64,000 nucleotides of DNA from an uncultured Caulobacterales bacterium. Lineage in GTDB: Bacteria > Pseudomonadota > Alphaproteobacteria > Caulobacterales > Caulobacteraceae. Positions 1 through 10,472 of this stretch are shown piece by piece. The stretch lies in assembly GCA_903858185.1 (NCBI GenBank), contig CAIOHT010000094.1, forward strand, positions 32,533 to 96,532, written 5' to 3'. The stretch's first letter is position 1, and every line of letters begins with the position of its first letter. The notes beneath the pieces are model-generated. The model was not told where the DNA came from. It ran no database searches and saw nothing but the letters and a program-made list of their open reading frames with translations. The position numbers and the translations under genes are program-made.

Positions 1-2
1 TC

Positions 3-1292
3 CAGTTCCTGGAGGAGATCCCGTGGTTCGCGGGGCTCCACTACCGGATGGGCGTCGACGGCATCTCGGTGCTGTTCGTCCTGCTGACCGCCTTCCTGCT
101 GCCGCTCTGCGTGATCGCCAGCTGGACGACGATCGAGAAACGCGTCCTCGAATACATGATCGCCTTCCTGGTGCTGGAGGCGCTGGTCATCGGCGTGTTC
201 TGTGCGCTGGACCTGGTCCTGTTCTACCTGTTCTTCGAGGCGGGCCTGGTCCCGATGTTCCTGATCATCGGCATCTGGGGCGGCAAGAACCGGGTCTATG
301 CGGCCTTCAAGTTCTTCCTCTACACCCTGCTGGGCTCCGTCCTGATGCTGGCGGCGATCCTCGCCATGATCGGCATTTCCGGAACCAGCTCGATCCCCGA
401 ACTGATGACCTACAAGTTCGACGAGGGTCTGCAGACCTGGCTGTGGCTCGCCTTCTTCGCCAGCTTCGCGGTCAAGATGCCGATGTGGCCGGTCCACACC
501 TGGCTGCCTGACGCCCACGTCGAGGCGCCCACGGCGGGTTCGGTCATCCTGGCCGGCATCCTGCTGAAGATGGGCGGCTACGGCTTCATGCGCTTCAGCC
601 TGCCGATGTTCCCCAACGCCAGCGAGCTGTTTACGCCGCTGATCTTCGGGATGAGCGTGATCGCGATCATCTACACCTCGCTGGTCGCCTTCCGTCAGAC
701 CGACATCAAGAAGCTGATCGCCTACTCGTCGGTCGCCCACATGGGCTTCGTGACCATGGGCATCTTCAGCGGCAACGTGCAGGGCGAGCAGGGCGCGATC
801 TTCCAGATGCTGAGCCACGGGGTGATCTCCGGCGCGCTCTTCCTTTGCGTCGGCGTGGTCTACGACCGGATGCATACCCGCGAGATCGCCTTCTATGGCG
901 GTCTGGTGCACCGGATGCCGTTCTACGCGGCCGTCTTCATGCTGTTCACGATGGGCAATGTCGGCCTGCCCGGCACCAGCGGCTTCGTCGGCGAGATCCT
1001 GACCATGGCGGGCGCCTACGGCGCCTCGACCTGGACGGCGCTGTTCGCGGCGACCGGGGTGATCCTGTCGGCGGTCTATGCGCTGAGCCTCTATCGCCGC
1101 GTCATTTTCGGCGAGATGACCAATCCGGCGCTGGCCCAGATCACCGATCTGAACTGGCGCGAGATGGTGGTGTTCACGCCGCTGATCCTGTCGACCCTGT
1201 ACCTCGGCGTGCAGCCCGACATCGTCTTCAACATCACCGGAGCGTCGGTCGACGCCCTGGTCGGCGCGTGGCGCGCCGCGATCGCCGGGTGA
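3..1292 (+). CDS. nuoM: NADH-quinone oxidoreductase subunit M (NuoM), 5' truncated by window edge
   Basis: Membrane subunit of respiratory complex I, one of the three antiporter-like proton channels in the inner membrane. The frame is open from base 3, and the residues before the first Met at base 48 ([15 protein letters not shown]) read as normal NuoM sequence, so the true start lies upstream of the window. About 429 residues are visible. The antiporter signatures are present: [10 protein letters not shown] with the conserved membrane glutamate, then [19 protein letters not shown] with the channel lysine just before it. The rest is a series of hydrophobic helices. It ends 7 bases before nuoN in the same operon. 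Confidence 0.97.
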   Translation, partial: QFLEEIPWFAGLHYRMGVDGISVLFVLLTAFLLPLCVIASWTTIEKRVLEYMIAFLVLEALVIGVFCALDLVLFYLFFEAGLVPMFLIIGIWGGKNRVYAAFKFFLYTLLGSVLMLAAILAMIGISGTSSIPELMTYKFDEGLQTWLWLAFFASFAVKMPMWPVHTWLPDAHVEAPTAGSVILAGILLKMGGYGFMRFSLPMFPNASELFTPLIFGMSVIAIIYTSLVAFRQTDIKKLIAYSSVAHMGFVTMGIFSGNVQGEQGAIFQMLSHGVISGALFLCVGVVYDRMHTREIAFYGGLVHRMPFYAAVFMLFTMGNVGLPGTSGFVGEILTMAGAYGASTWTALFAATGVILSAVYALSLYRRVIFGEMTNPALAQITDLNWREMVVFTPLILSTLYLGVQPDIVFNITGASVDALVGAWRAAIAG

Positions 1293-1299
1293 GCCGCTC

Positions 1300-2724
1300 A
1301 TGACCCTCGCCGATCTCAATCTCGTCCGGCCGGAACTGATCCTCGCGATCGGCGCCCTGGTGTTGCTGCTCGTGGGCGCCTTCCGCGGCAAGGGCGGCGC
1401 CCTGTTCGACGGCCTGTGCATGCTGGTCCTGCTGGTCGCCGGCGCGGCGGCCGTGACAGGCGGCCACGGCCGGGCCTTCGCCGGCGGCGTGGTGGTCGAC
1501 AACCTGTCGACCTTCGCCAAGGTGGCCATCTATGCGGCGAGCGCGATCGCCATCCCGCTGGGCGGGACCTGGCTGCGCAAGCGCGGTGACGACAAGTTCG
1601 AGTTCCCGGTCCTGATCCTTCTGGCCGCACTCGGCATGGGCATGATGGCTTCGGCCGGCGACCTGATCTCGCTCTACGTCGGCATCGAGCTGAGTTCGCT
1701 GGCCCTGTATGTGCTGGCCGCTTTCCGCCGCGACGATGCCAAATCGTCCGAAGCGGGCCTGAAGTATTTCGTGCTCGGGGCGCTGTCCTCGGGCCTGCTG
1801 CTGTATGGCGCGTCGCTCATCTACGGCTTCGCCGGTTCGACCCACTTCGACGTCATCGCCGCCTCGATCCAGGGCGGCCAGGCGCACACGGGCGTCCTGT
1901 TCGGCCTGGTGTTCCTGATCTGCGGCCTGGCGTTCAAGGTCTCCGCCGCGCCGTTCCACATGTGGACGCCGGATGTCTACGAAGGCGCCCCGACCCCGGT
2001 CGTCGGTTTCTTCGCCGGCGCTCCGAAGATCGCCGCCATGCTGCTGCTGGCCCGCGTCCTGTCGGAGGGTTTCGGCGCCGCCATCGGCCAATGGCAGCAG
2101 GTGATCGTCATCGTCGCCCTGTTGTCGGTATTCGTTGGCGCGTTCGCCGGTCTGGCCCAGAAGAACCTGAAGCGTCTGTGGGCCTACAGCTCGATCGCCA
2201 ACATCGGCTACGCCCTGCTGGGTCTGGCCGCGGGCGGTGAGGCCGGCATCCAGGCCATGCTGCTGTTCATGGTGCTCTACCTGGTCGACGTGACCGGCTT
2301 CTTCGCCTGCCTCAGCGCGCTGCAGCGCAACGGCAAGCCGATGGAGACGATCGAGGACATGGCGGGCCTTGTCCGGCAACAGCCCGGCATCGCCCTTGCC
2401 ATGACGGCCTTCGCGCTCTCTGCGCTCGGTCTGCCGCCGTTCAGTGGCTTCTTCGCCAAGTATTTCGTGTTCAAGGCGGCGCTTGGCGGGGATCTGGTCT
2501 GGCCGGCGGTGCTTGGCCTGCTCGGCAGCGTCGTGGCGGCCGTCTACTACCTGCGCCTCCTGAAGGTCATGTGGTTCGACGCTCCGACCGGCGAGGTCGA
2601 GGCGCCTCCGGTGACGGCGAAGACCGTTGCCATTGTCGCCGCGCTGTTCTCGTTCCCGGTCGCCCTGTTCGCGCTGGGCTGGCTCGAGCAAGCGGCGCTC
2701 GCTGCCGCTGCCGCCTTCGGCTGA
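1300..2724 (+). CDS. nuoN: NADH-quinone oxidoreductase subunit N (NuoN)
   Basis: Last membrane subunit of complex I (proton-pumping NADH:ubiquinone oxidoreductase). The 474-residue product has the usual family length and is almost wholly hydrophobic. Recognisable antiporter motifs are LYVGIELSSLALYVLAAFRR in the first third (membrane glutamate) and FHMWTPDVYEGAPTPV near the middle. The ATG at 1300 follows nuoM by 7 bases with GTGAGCCGCTC upstream as a weak ribosome site, so translation is probably coupled. nuoN closes the nuo operon here; birA follows after one base. Confidence 0.97.
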   Translation: MTLADLNLVRPELILAIGALVLLLVGAFRGKGGALFDGLCMLVLLVAGAAAVTGGHGRAFAGGVVVDNLSTFAKVAIYAASAIAIPLGGTWLRKRGDDKFEFPVLILLAALGMGMMASAGDLISLYVGIELSSLALYVLAAFRRDDAKSSEAGLKYFVLGALSSGLLLYGASLIYGFAGSTHFDVIAASIQGGQAHTGVLFGLVFLICGLAFKVSAAPFHMWTPDVYEGAPTPVVGFFAGAPKIAAMLLLARVLSEGFGAAIGQWQQVIVIVALLSVFVGAFAGLAQKNLKRLWAYSSIANIGYALLGLAAGGEAGIQAMLLFMVLYLVDVTGFFACLSALQRNGKPMETIEDMAGLVRQQPGIALAMTAFALSALGLPPFSGFFAKYFVFKAALGGDLVWPAVLGLLGSVVAAVYYLRLLKVMWFDAPTGEVEAPPVTAKTVAIVAALFSFPVALFALGWLEQAALAAAAAFG

Positions 2725-2725
2725 C

Positions 2726-3460
2726 GTGACCACGCCGCGCATCGAAGCGCTGGACGAGATCGATTCCACCAACGCCGAGGCGCGTCGCCGCGCCGAGGCC
2801 GGGGAGATCGGCCCCCTGTGGATCACCGCCGCCCGCCAGACAGCCGGCCGCGGTCGCCGCGGCCGCACCTGGGAGACCGGGCAGGGCAACCTCGCCGCCA
2901 CCCTGCTGTTCGTCACCGACCGTCCGCCGGCCGAGGCCGCCCAGATCAGCTTTGTCGCCGCCCTCGCGGTCGCGGATCTGGCGGACGCTTTCGTGCCGTC
3001 CTCGCTGGTCACGCTAAAGTGGCCCAACGACCCTATGATCGCCGGCCGCAAGACCAGCGGCATTCTGGTGGAGTCCGGCCAACACGGCGACGGCCTGTGG
3101 GTCGCCGTCGGTGTCGGTGTGAACCTCGCCACGCCACCGGAAGCGTCCGAGCGCCCCGCGACTGCCTTCGCGGATCATATGACGGTGCAACCACCAAAGC
3201 CGCTCGAGGCGCTGGCGATCCTGTCCGCATCGTTCGAGCGCTGGCGCGGGGTCTGGCAGTCCGCTGGCTTCCCGCCGATTGCCGAGGCCTGGACCCGCCG
3301 GGCGCACGGGCTGGGTGAGGCTTGCACCGCCCGTCTCGGCCATGAAACGGTCGCCGGAATCGCCGAAGGCCTCGACCCCGACGGCGCGCTGCGTCTGCGC
3401 TTGCCAGACGGCATGCTGCGGCGCATCACGGCTGGCGACGTCTTTTTCGGAGCTACCTGA
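2726..3460 (+). CDS. birA: Biotin--[acetyl-CoA-carboxylase] ligase, monofunctional BirA
   Basis: Attaches biotin to the carboxyl carrier of acetyl-CoA carboxylase and other biotin enzymes by way of biotinyl-AMP. I place the start at GTG 2726, one base after the nuoN stop; a longer reading from 2627 would overlap nuoN. The 244-residue protein starts directly with the catalytic domain (EIDSTNAEARR) and has the biotin/AMP loop GRGRRGRTW near residue 45 and LKWPNDPMI near residue 95. There is no N-terminal helix-turn-helix, so this is the enzyme-only form without the biotin repressor function. It is translationally linked to nuoN and coaX. Confidence 0.94.
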   Translation: MTTPRIEALDEIDSTNAEARRRAEAGEIGPLWITAARQTAGRGRRGRTWETGQGNLAATLLFVTDRPPAEAAQISFVAALAVADLADAFVPSSLVTLKWPNDPMIAGRKTSGILVESGQHGDGLWVAVGVGVNLATPPEASERPATAFADHMTVQPPKPLEALAILSASFERWRGVWQSAGFPPIAEAWTRRAHGLGEACTARLGHETVAGIAEGLDPDGALRLRLPDGMLRRITAGDVFFGAT

Positions 3461-4246
3461 ATGCTGCTGGCTATCGAGCAGGGCAATACCAACACCCTGT
3501 TCGCCGTCCATGACGGCGAGTCGTGGATCGCCCAGTGGCGTTCGGCCACCGAGAGCACCCGCACCGCCGACGAATACGCCGTCTGGCTGTCGCAGCTGTT
3601 CGAGATGAACAGCCTGACGATGAAGAGCCTGAGCGGCTGCATCATCTCCAGCGTCGTGCCGCAGTCGATCTTCAACCTGCGCAACCTGTCGCGCCGCTAT
3701 CTGGGCGTCGAGCCGCTGATCATCGGCGAGAATGCCGAGCTCGGCGTGGATGTCCGGATCGACAAGCCGTCCGAAGCCGGGGCCGACCGGCTGGTCAACG
3801 CCGTGGGCGCCCACATCGCCTATCCGGGACCGCTGATTGTCATCGACAGCGGCACGGCGACCACCTTCGATATCGTCGCCTCCGACGGGGGCTTCGAGGG
3901 CGGGATCATCGCCCCGGGCGTGAACCTCTCCATGCAGGCATTGCACGACGCTGCCGCGAAGCTGCCGCGGATCGCCATCCAGCGGCCCGAACGCAACCGC
4001 GTGGTCGGCACCGATACCGTGACCGCCATGCAGTCGGGTGTGTTCTGGGGCTATATCGGACTTATCGAGGGGCTGATCGCCCGCATCAAGGCGGAACGGG
4101 GTGAACACCTGACCGTTGTCGCGACCGGAGGCGTCGTCTCCCTGTTTGAAGGCGCTACCGACATGATCGACCACTACGACCCGGATCTGACGATCCGGGG
4201 CCTGCTGGAAATCCATCGCCGCAACGCCCATCTGCGCAGCCGATGA
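3461..4246 (+). CDS. coaX: Type III pantothenate kinase
   Basis: Phosphorylates pantothenate in the first step of coenzyme A synthesis; the type III enzyme is an ASKHA-fold kinase that is not feedback-inhibited by CoA. The ATG directly follows the birA stop. The product has 261 residues. The phosphate loop reads [11 protein letters not shown], where many homologues have an aspartate (AIDVGNTN); from memory Glu at this place is common in alphaproteobacterial CoaX, so I do not treat it as damage. [11 protein letters not shown] and [11 protein letters not shown] are the conserved substrate and metal segments. It overlaps the next gene by ATGA. Confidence 0.95.
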   Translation: MLLAIEQGNTNTLFAVHDGESWIAQWRSATESTRTADEYAVWLSQLFEMNSLTMKSLSGCIISSVVPQSIFNLRNLSRRYLGVEPLIIGENAELGVDVRIDKPSEAGADRLVNAVGAHIAYPGPLIVIDSGTATTFDIVASDGGFEGGIIAPGVNLSMQALHDAAAKLPRIAIQRPERNRVVGTDTVTAMQSGVFWGYIGLIEGLIARIKAERGEHLTVVATGGVVSLFEGATDMIDHYDPDLTIRGLLEIHRRNAHLRSR

Positions 4247-5922
4247 AAGCGCGAAAGAACGACGAGCTGGTCTTCCTGCCCCTGGGCGGGTCCAACGAGA
4301 TCGGCATGAACTTCAATCTCTATGGCTACGGGCCGGAGCACGATCGCAAGTGGATCGTCGTCGACCTGGGCATCACCTTCGGCGACCAGACGACGCCCGG
4401 TGTCGAGGTGATCCTGCCGGACCCCAGTTATATCGAGGACTATGCCGACGACATCCTCGGCATCGTGCTGACCCACGCCCATGAGGATCACATCGGCGCG
4501 GTCGCCTGGCTCTGGCCGCGCCTGAAGGCGCCGGTCTACGCCACGCCGTTTACCGCCTTCCTGCTGCGCGAGAAGCTGCGCGACGCGGGCATCCTCGACG
4601 AGGTCGACATCACCGAGGTGCCGCTGAGCGGCAAGATCTCGCTGGGGCCGTTCGAGCTCGAGCTGATCACCCTGACCCATTCGATCCCGGAGCCGAACGG
4701 CCTGGCGATCCGCACCCCGCTGGGGACGGTGCTGCACACCGGCGACTGGAAGATCGATCCCGATCCGCTGCTTGGCGGCGTCACCGATGACGAGGCGATC
4801 CGCAAGCTCGGCGACGAGGGCGTGCTGGCCATGGTCTGCGACAGCACCAATGTGTTTGTCGACGGCCACGCCGGTTCTGAGGCCGATGTCCGCAAGGCGC
4901 TGGCCGCGCTGATCAAGCCGCTGACGGGCAGGGTGGCAGTCGCCTGTTTCGCCTCAAACGTCGCGCGGATGGACAGCGTGATCCGCGCCGCCGAGGCCGC
5001 CGACCGGCGGGTCTGCCTGGTTGGCCGCTCGATGCACCGAATGAGCGCCGCCGCGCGCTCGGTGGGGCTGATGAGCGGGCTGAAGGAGTTCATCAACGAG
5101 AAGGAAGCCAAACACTTCCCGCAGGACAAGATCCTCTACCTCTGCACCGGCAGCCAGGGCGAGGCGCGGGCGGCGCTGGCGCGGATCGCGTCGGGGACTC
5201 ACCCGCACGTCAATCTGGGCAAGGGCGACCACGCGATCTTCTCGTCGCGCGTCATCCCGGGGAACGAGGTGCCGATCCGCAATCTCCAGAACAGCCTGGC
5301 CGACCGTGGCGTGCGCCTCTGCACCGAGCGTGACCATCCGGGCATCCATGTCTCCGGCCACCCGTGCCGCGACGAGTTGGCCCAGATGTACGCCTGGGCC
5401 CGGCCGCAGATCGCGGTGCCGACCCACGGCGAGCGACGCCACCTGCTCGAACACGCGGCCTTCGCCCGCGACCTGCAGGTGCCTCAGACGGTCAGCCCGC
5501 GAAACGGCGATATGGTCCGCTTGGCGCCTGGCCGCGCGGAGATCATCGACGAGGTTCCGGCCGGTCGGCTGTACATCGACGGCGGTATGGTCACGCCCGA
5601 AAACGGCGATGCCCTGAAGGAGCGCCGTCACGCGGCCTTCAACGGCGTGCTGATGGTCACCATCGCCCTCGACGGAAAGGGCCGGATCGTCTCCGGACCG
5701 CAGATCCGCGCCATCGGCCTCGCCGGCGACGCCGACTTCCCGCTGGACGAGGCGCTCGACGACCTGTGCCGCGACGCCGAACAGGCGGTGAAGAAGGTCC
5801 CGGCCGAGGAGCGCGCCTTCGACGAGATCGTCGAGAGCGCCCTGTCCCGGGTGGTCAAGAAGGGTGCCTTCCGGATCTGGGAACGCAAGCCCGTGGTCGA
5901 GACGACGGTGCTGCGCATCTAG
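4243..5922 (+). CDS. rnj: Ribonuclease J
   Basis: Metallo-beta-lactamase/beta-CASP ribonuclease acting as a 5'-3' exonuclease and endonuclease in RNA turnover and rRNA maturation. The 559-residue product carries the zinc motif THAHEDH at residues 77-83 (H78, H80, D82, H83), [11 protein letters not shown] near residue 165, and the beta-CASP signature around [13 protein letters not shown]-terminal RNase J domain sequence is present, so it looks full length. The ATG overlaps the coaX stop (ATGA). The gap after it holds a palindromic repeat. Confidence 0.95.
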   Translation: MKARKNDELVFLPLGGSNEIGMNFNLYGYGPEHDRKWIVVDLGITFGDQTTPGVEVILPDPSYIEDYADDILGIVLTHAHEDHIGAVAWLWPRLKAPVYATPFTAFLLREKLRDAGILDEVDITEVPLSGKISLGPFELELITLTHSIPEPNGLAIRTPLGTVLHTGDWKIDPDPLLGGVTDDEAIRKLGDEGVLAMVCDSTNVFVDGHAGSEADVRKALAALIKPLTGRVAVACFASNVARMDSVIRAAEAADRRVCLVGRSMHRMSAAARSVGLMSGLKEFINEKEAKHFPQDKILYLCTGSQGEARAALARIASGTHPHVNLGKGDHAIFSSRVIPGNEVPIRNLQNSLADRGVRLCTERDHPGIHVSGHPCRDELAQMYAWARPQIAVPTHGERRHLLEHAAFARDLQVPQTVSPRNGDMVRLAPGRAEIIDEVPAGRLYIDGGMVTPENGDALKERRHAAFNGVLMVTIALDGKGRIVSGPQIRAIGLAGDADFPLDEALDDLCRDAEQAVKKVPAEERAFDEIVESALSRVVKKGAFRIWERKPVVETTVLRI

Positions 5923-5924
5923 CT

Positions 5925-6050
5925 TGCGTCCTTCGACACCCGGATTAGTCCGAGGCCTGCTTCGCAGGCTGCCCAGGATGACGTAGACAGCGACGTCACA
6001 AGTTCTACGTCATGCCGAGCAGCGCCGCAGGCGCCTGTCGAGGCACGCAA
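5925..6050. repeat. Palindromic repeat, TTCGAGACG family (diverged copy)
   Basis: The space between rnj and mce carries TGCGTCCTTCGACACC on the left and, inverted, CTGTCGAGGCACGCA on the right, with CAGGATGACG and CGTCATGCCGAGCAG inside. This is the same pattern as the elements at 52059, 55413, 56570 and 57346 but more diverged. An internal hairpin CAGCCTGCGAAGCAGG (read on the minus strand) is also visible. No ORF with gene-like composition lies here. Confidence 0.7.
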
Positions 6051-6065
6051 ACCCGGAGGCCCTTC

Positions 6066-6485
6066 ATGATCGGCAAGCTAAACCACGTCGGGGTCGCCAC
6101 GCCCTCGATCGACGAGGCGCTCAACATGTACCGTGACCTGCTGGGCGCGACGTCGTGGACCGACAAATGGGCGATGCCGGAGCAGGGCGTCTGGGTCTGC
6201 TTCGTCAACCTGCCCAACAGCCAGATCGAGCTGATCGAGCCCTATGGCGAGAAAAGCCCGATCCACGGCTTCCTGGCCAAGAACCCCAAGGGCGGCCAGC
6301 ATCACATCTGCTTCGAGGTCGAGGACATCTACGAGGCGCGCGACGCCCTCGTCGCCAAGGGCGCGACGGTGCTGGGCGAACCGCGCATCGGCGCCCACGG
6401 CACACTGATCATCTTCGTGCACCCCAAGGACATGGGCGGCATGCTGGTCGAGCTCATGGAAACCCCGAAGGACGGACATCACTGA
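6066..6485 (+). CDS. mce: Methylmalonyl-CoA epimerase
   Basis: Interconverts (S)- and (R)-methylmalonyl-CoA, the step that lets propionyl-CoA carbon reach succinyl-CoA. It is a small VOC/glyoxalase-fold metalloenzyme. Start at ATG 6066, with GGAGG at 6055-6059; an upstream in-frame ATG at 6012 would translate the repeat and lacks a ribosome site. The 139 residues begin MIGKLNHVGVATPSIDEA (metal-binding His7) and contain GGQHHICFEVEDI in the second half-repeat and LVELME at the end, all typical of the family. It overlaps the next gene at TGATG. Confidence 0.95.
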   Translation: MIGKLNHVGVATPSIDEALNMYRDLLGATSWTDKWAMPEQGVWVCFVNLPNSQIELIEPYGEKSPIHGFLAKNPKGGQHHICFEVEDIYEARDALVAKGATVLGEPRIGAHGTLIIFVHPKDMGGMLVELMETPKDGHH

Positions 6486-6742
6486 TGGGCATCGCGACCG
6501 GCATCGCCATCTATCTGACCGTCTGGTGGACCACCCTGTTCGCCGTGCTGCCACTCGGCAACCGCACCTATGCGGAGTCCGGCATCGAGGTGAAGGACGG
6601 CGGCGACCCCGGCGCGCCGGTCAATCCCAACCTCAAGCGCAAGTTCATCACCACGACCTGGGTGGCCGCGCTGATCTGGTGCGTGATCTGGCTGGTCATC
6701 CGGTTTGGCTTGATCACCCTGCCGTCGATGCCCAGCAGCTGA
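6485..6742 (+). CDS. DUF1467 family small membrane protein
   Basis: Short 85-residue protein of unknown function, a family I know as a neighbour of mce in alphaproteobacteria. The ATG at 6485 shares its A with the mce stop, so the two are translationally coupled. It shows an N-terminal membrane segment (GIATGIAIYLTVWWTTLFAV), a short basic and proline-containing loop (PVNPNLKRKF) and a second membrane segment (WVAALIWCVIWLVIRFGLI). Both the location and the two-helix layout fit DUF1467. The role is not known; a link to methylmalonyl-CoA metabolism is only guilt by association. Confidence 0.85.
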   Translation: MGIATGIAIYLTVWWTTLFAVLPLGNRTYAESGIEVKDGGDPGAPVNPNLKRKFITTTWVAALIWCVIWLVIRFGLITLPSMPSS

Positions 6743-7083
6743 CGATCTTCATTGGCCATCCTGGCCCGGACAAGCCGGGCCATGACGCGTTGGGCCAGGC
6801 GCCCAGGGTTTCGGCGCCCGGTGTCACAGACCGCTCCCGTCGCCCAAACTTTGGGCGATTGTCGCGAGCCCCCGCCCCATCCATCGGTCAGCACTCTGCG
6901 GCGCGCCAGTCAGGCGTAGCCTTGGCTCATGGAAGGCCGGTTCGCCGGTCTTGCTCCGTGGCGTTTTTCCCCGACGATGACTTGCAAGGCCGCCGGCGAC
7001 CCCGGCGGCCTTCTTTTCGCCGCCCGCGTTGCCAATGAAGGGCCGGCGAGGGTAAGTCAGGCGCTCGTTTCATGGGGTTACCG
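6743..7083. other. 341-bp gap between the DUF1467 gene and proS: hairpins and a possible small RNA
   Basis: No convincing protein gene. In order it holds a hairpin GGCCCGG-ACAAG-CCGGGCC (6763-6781), a near-perfect palindrome CGCCCAAA-C-TTTGGGCG (6841-6857), a hairpin closed by a UUCG-type loop, AAGGCCGG-TTCG-CCGGTCTT (6933-6952), and a strong terminator at 6986-7012. The last two would form the 3' end of a plus-strand transcript ending about 70 bases before proS. Confidence 0.6.
6986..7012 (+). terminator. Rho-independent terminator upstream of proS
   Basis: Perfect 11-bp stem AAGGCCGCCGG / CCGGCGGCCTT with a 5-base loop, followed directly by CTTTTC. It lies about 250 bases after the DUF1467 stop, so it ends either a long 3' UTR or a separate small RNA. 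Confidence 0.8.
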
Positions 7084-8412
7084 ATGCGCCTGTCGCGCTA
7101 CTTCCTGCCTGTCCTCAAAGAGGCGCCTTCGGACGCCCAGATCGTTTCGCACCAGCTGATGCTTCGCGCCGGCCTGATCCGTCAGGAAGCGGCGGGCATC
7201 TACGCCTGGCTGCCGCTGGGCCTGCGGGTGCTGAAGAAGGTCGAGCAGATCGTCCGCGAGGAGATGGATCGCGCCGGCGCCGTAGAACTGCTGATGCCGA
7301 CCATCCAGCTGGCGGACCTGTGGCGCGAGAGCGGCCGTTACGAAGCCTATGGCGACGAGATGCTGCGCATCACCGACCGCCACAAGCGCGACCTGCTGTT
7401 CGGGCCTACCGCCGAAGAGGTCGTGACCGATATCTTCCGGGCCTATGTGAAGAGCTACAAGGACCTGCCGCTGAACCTCTACAACATCCAGTGGAAGTTC
7501 CGCGACGAGCGTCGTCCGCGTTTCGGCGTGATGCGCGGCCGCGAGTTCCTGATGAAGGACGCCTACAGCTTCGACCTCAACGAGGCCGACGCCCGCAAGG
7601 CCTACAACCGGATGTTCATCGCCTATCTGAACACCTTTGCCCGCATGGGTCTTAAGGCCGTACCGATGAAGGCCGACACCGGCCCGATCGGCGGCGACCT
7701 GAGCCACGAGTTCATCGTGCTGGCCGAGACCGGCGAGAGCCAGGTGTTCTGTCACAAGGATCTGGTCGAGATGGGCGCGCCCGGGCCCGACGTCGACTGG
7801 GACGGCGACCTGCAGCCACTGGTCGACCAGCGCACGGGCCTCTACGCGGCGACCGAGGAAATGCACGACGAGGCGGCCTTCGCCGCGGTGCCCGCCGACA
7901 AGCAGCTGTCGGCCCGCGGCATCGAGGTCGGCCACATCTTCTATTTCGGCGAGAAATACTCCGAGCCGATGAAGGCCCGGGTGACCGGTCCCGACGGCGT
8001 GGACGTCAACGTCCACATGGGCAGCTATGGCGTCGGCGTCTCGCGGCTGCTCGGTGCGATCATCGAGGCCAGCCACGACGAGGGCGGCATCATCTGGCCC
8101 GAGGCCGTCTCACCGTTTGACATCGCCCTGATCAATCTGCGGCCGGGCGACGAGGCCTGCGACGCAGCGTGCGAGCAGGCCTATGCGGCCCTGACCGCCG
8201 CCGGCCGCGCCGTGCTCTATGACGACACCGCCGAGCGGCCCGGCGGCAAGTTCGCCCGCGCCGACCTGATCGGTCTGCCCTGGCAGATGATCGTCGGTCC
8301 CAAGGGCCTTGCCGATGGCAACGTCGAGATCAAGAACCGCGCGAGCGGCGAGCGCTCGACAGCGCCCCTGGCCGATGTGATCGCCGGTCTTTCGGCGAAG
8401 GCGCCCGCGTGA
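7084..8412 (+). CDS. proS: Prolyl-tRNA synthetase (ProS, short alphaproteobacterial form)
   Basis: Charges tRNA-Pro with proline. I choose ATG 7084 (MRLSRYFLP), preceded by GGGG at 7075-7078; a start at 7072 would add MGLP. The product has 442 residues. Class II motifs are visible: motif 2 region [21 protein letters not shown]-type sequence around residue 140 and motif 3 [13 protein letters not shown] near residue 320, followed by the anticodon-binding domain. The roughly 180-residue editing insertion of the E. coli-type enzyme is absent, as is usual for the alphaproteobacterial form. It overlaps lolC by four bases (GTGA). Confidence 0.95.
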   Translation: MRLSRYFLPVLKEAPSDAQIVSHQLMLRAGLIRQEAAGIYAWLPLGLRVLKKVEQIVREEMDRAGAVELLMPTIQLADLWRESGRYEAYGDEMLRITDRHKRDLLFGPTAEEVVTDIFRAYVKSYKDLPLNLYNIQWKFRDERRPRFGVMRGREFLMKDAYSFDLNEADARKAYNRMFIAYLNTFARMGLKAVPMKADTGPIGGDLSHEFIVLAETGESQVFCHKDLVEMGAPGPDVDWDGDLQPLVDQRTGLYAATEEMHDEAAFAAVPADKQLSARGIEVGHIFYFGEKYSEPMKARVTGPDGVDVNVHMGSYGVGVSRLLGAIIEASHDEGGIIWPEAVSPFDIALINLRPGDEACDAACEQAYAALTAAGRAVLYDDTAERPGGKFARADLIGLPWQMIVGPKGLADGNVEIKNRASGERSTAPLADVIAGLSAKAPA

Positions 8413-9695
8413 CCCAGCCCGCCGGTTCCGTCGCGCCGCCGTTTGGCCTGTGGGAGCGGGCTGTCGCCGCCCGTTACCTGCGCGCCAAGCGCAAGCACGG
8501 TGGGGTGGCGCTGATCTCGCTGATCTCGTTCATCGGCATCACGCTGGCCGTCATGGTCCTGATCGTCGTGATGAGCGTCATGAACGGCTTCCGGACTGAA
8601 CTGCTGGACCGGATCCTCGGCTTCAATGGCCACGCCTATGTCACCGGCGCACCGCTCAGCAGTCCCGACAGGACCGCGATCGTTACCCGCCTGCGGGCCG
8701 TGCCCGGGGTCAAGCAGGTGATCCCGGTCGTCGAGGGTCAGGCCATGGTGCTGGGCCCCAACCAGATTGCCGGCGCCATCGTCCGGGGCGTAACCCCGGC
8801 CGACCTCAAGGCCACGACCATCGTCTCAGGCAACATCAAGTCCGGGTCGCGCGACGGCTTCGGCCAGGGCGACTACGGCGGCGACCTGATCCTGCTGGGC
8901 GACCGGCTGGCGGCCAGTCTGGGCGTCGCCCCCGGCGATTCCGTCACACTGATCTCGCCTGCCGGGTCGTCGACCGCCTTCGGCACGAGTGTGACCCAGA
9001 AGGACTACACGATCGGCGGCATCTTTTCGGTAGGGATGAGCGAATACGACCAGGCCTTCATCTACATGCCGCTTGCCCAGGCGCAGCTGTTCTTTGGCCG
9101 CGACAACAGCGTCGATGCCATCGAGATCATGCTGGATGACCCCGATGCGGTCGAAGACATCAAGCCGCTGCTGATCGGCGCGGCCGGTCCCGGTTCGGCC
9201 GTCACCGACTGGACCCAGAAGAACCAGAGCTTCTTCGAGGCGCTGCAGGTCGAGCGGGCCGCGATGCGGCTGATCCTCATGTTCATCGTCGCCATCGCGG
9301 CCATGAACATCATCTCTGGCCTGGTCATGCTGGTGAAGAACAAGGGCCGCGACATCGGCATCCTGCGCACCATGGGAGCGGGGCAGGGGGCGATCATGCG
9401 CATCTTCTTCATGTCCGGCGCGGCGGTCGGCGTCGCCGGCACCTTCGCCGGCCTGCTGCTGGGCGTGGTCATCTGCAGCAACATCGAGGCGATCCAGAAG
9501 GCCGTCGAATGGGTCACCGGCGCCAACGTGTTCAACGCCGACATCTACTTCCTGACCCATGTCCCGGCGAAGATCGAGTGGCGCGAGGTCGGCATCATCA
9601 CCGGCTGGTCGCTGTTCATGAGCTTCATCGCCACCCTGCCGCCGGCCTGGCGGGCCTCGCGCATCGATCCGGTCGAGGCCCTGCGTTATGAGTGA
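8409..9695 (+). CDS. lolC: Lipoprotein-releasing ABC transporter permease (LolC/LolE type)
   Basis: Inner-membrane permease that, with LolD, extracts mature lipoproteins and hands them to the periplasmic carrier LolA. GTG start at 8409 overlaps the proS stop. The 428 residues show the MacB/FtsX-type layout: N-terminal membrane helix (about residues 30-55, [20 protein letters not shown]), a large periplasmic domain, then three C-terminal helices beginning near residue 290 ([20 protein letters not shown]) and ending [20 protein letters not shown]. Only one permease gene is next to lolD, so a homodimer is likely here instead of the LolC/LolE pair. Confidence 0.94.
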   Translation: MTQPAGSVAPPFGLWERAVAARYLRAKRKHGGVALISLISFIGITLAVMVLIVVMSVMNGFRTELLDRILGFNGHAYVTGAPLSSPDRTAIVTRLRAVPGVKQVIPVVEGQAMVLGPNQIAGAIVRGVTPADLKATTIVSGNIKSGSRDGFGQGDYGGDLILLGDRLAASLGVAPGDSVTLISPAGSSTAFGTSVTQKDYTIGGIFSVGMSEYDQAFIYMPLAQAQLFFGRDNSVDAIEIMLDDPDAVEDIKPLLIGAAGPGSAVTDWTQKNQSFFEALQVERAAMRLILMFIVAIAAMNIISGLVMLVKNKGRDIGILRTMGAGQGAIMRIFFMSGAAVGVAGTFAGLLLGVVICSNIEAIQKAVEWVTGANVFNADIYFLTHVPAKIEWREVGIITGWSLFMSFIATLPPAWRASRIDPVEALRYE

Positions 9696-10380
9696 GCCGG
9701 TCCTCTCGCTGCGGGGCGTGACCCGCACCTACATCACCGACGCCGGACAGCTGCCGGTGCTCAAGGGCGTCGATCTGGACGTCATGCCCGGCGAGATCGT
9801 CGGGCTGATTGGTCCGTCGGGTTCGGGCAAGTCATCGCTGCTGCATGCCGCCGGCCTGCTGGAGCGGCCCGACGGCGGCACGGTGACGGTCGCCGGTCAG
9901 GACTGCACGAAGCTGGGCGACCGGCCGCGCACCCGGATGCGGCTCGGCACCATCGGGTTCGTCTACCAGTTTCACCATCTGCTGCCGGAGTTCTCGGCGA
10001 TCGAGAACGTCGCCATGCCCGCCATGATCGCCGGGAAACCGCGCGCGGTCGCCGGCGAGCGGGCCGAGGTGCTGTTGACCCGTCTGGGCCTGGCCGAGCG
10101 GCTGCACCATCAGCCGGGTCAGCTGTCCGGCGGTGAACAGCAACGGGTCGCCATCGCCCGCGCCCTGACCAACCAGCCGCGCCTGCTGCTGGCCGATGAG
10201 CCGACCGGCAACCTCGATCCGGACACGGCGGCCTCCGTCTTCCAGGCCCTCTACGACCTCGCGAGGGACACTGGCGTCGCGGCGCTGATCGCGACTCACA
10301 ATATGGAGCTGGCCCGCTATATGGACCGGGTCTTCGCCCTGAAGGACGGCCACCTGGAAGCCCGCACGCCGGGCTTCTAG
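9688..10380 (+). CDS. lolD: Lipoprotein-releasing ABC transporter ATPase (LolD)
   Basis: ATPase powering lipoprotein release from the inner membrane. The 230-residue protein has Walker [12 protein letters not shown] near residue 43, the LolD/MacB-type Q-loop region [19 protein letters not shown], the signature [15 protein letters not shown] near residue 148, and Walker [13 protein letters not shown]. The start ATG overlaps the lolC end by 8 bases (ATGAGTGA), which indicates coupled translation of the permease and ATPase. Confidence 0.96.
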   Translation: MSEPVLSLRGVTRTYITDAGQLPVLKGVDLDVMPGEIVGLIGPSGSGKSSLLHAAGLLERPDGGTVTVAGQDCTKLGDRPRTRMRLGTIGFVYQFHHLLPEFSAIENVAMPAMIAGKPRAVAGERAEVLLTRLGLAERLHHQPGQLSGGEQQRVAIARALTNQPRLLLADEPTGNLDPDTAASVFQALYDLARDTGVAALIATHNMELARYMDRVFALKDGHLEARTPGF

Positions 10381-10472
10381 ACCGTCACCCCTCACGCTTT
10401 CGTCAGCGCCGCGCTTTCGCCCAGATCGCGGGGTCTTACGACTGTTCCTGTTTCATCGGCTGGGAGCGTACC

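Noticed and set aside
3461-4246. Loss of the CoaX catalytic aspartate (AIEQGNTN)
   Set aside because: Glu at this place seems usual for alphaproteobacterial CoaX from memory, and the rest of the protein is intact.
6890-7016. A tRNA, 4.5S RNA or tmRNA in the gap before proS
   Set aside because: No T-loop GGTTCRA pattern, no SRP tetraloop motif and no cloverleaf could be found.
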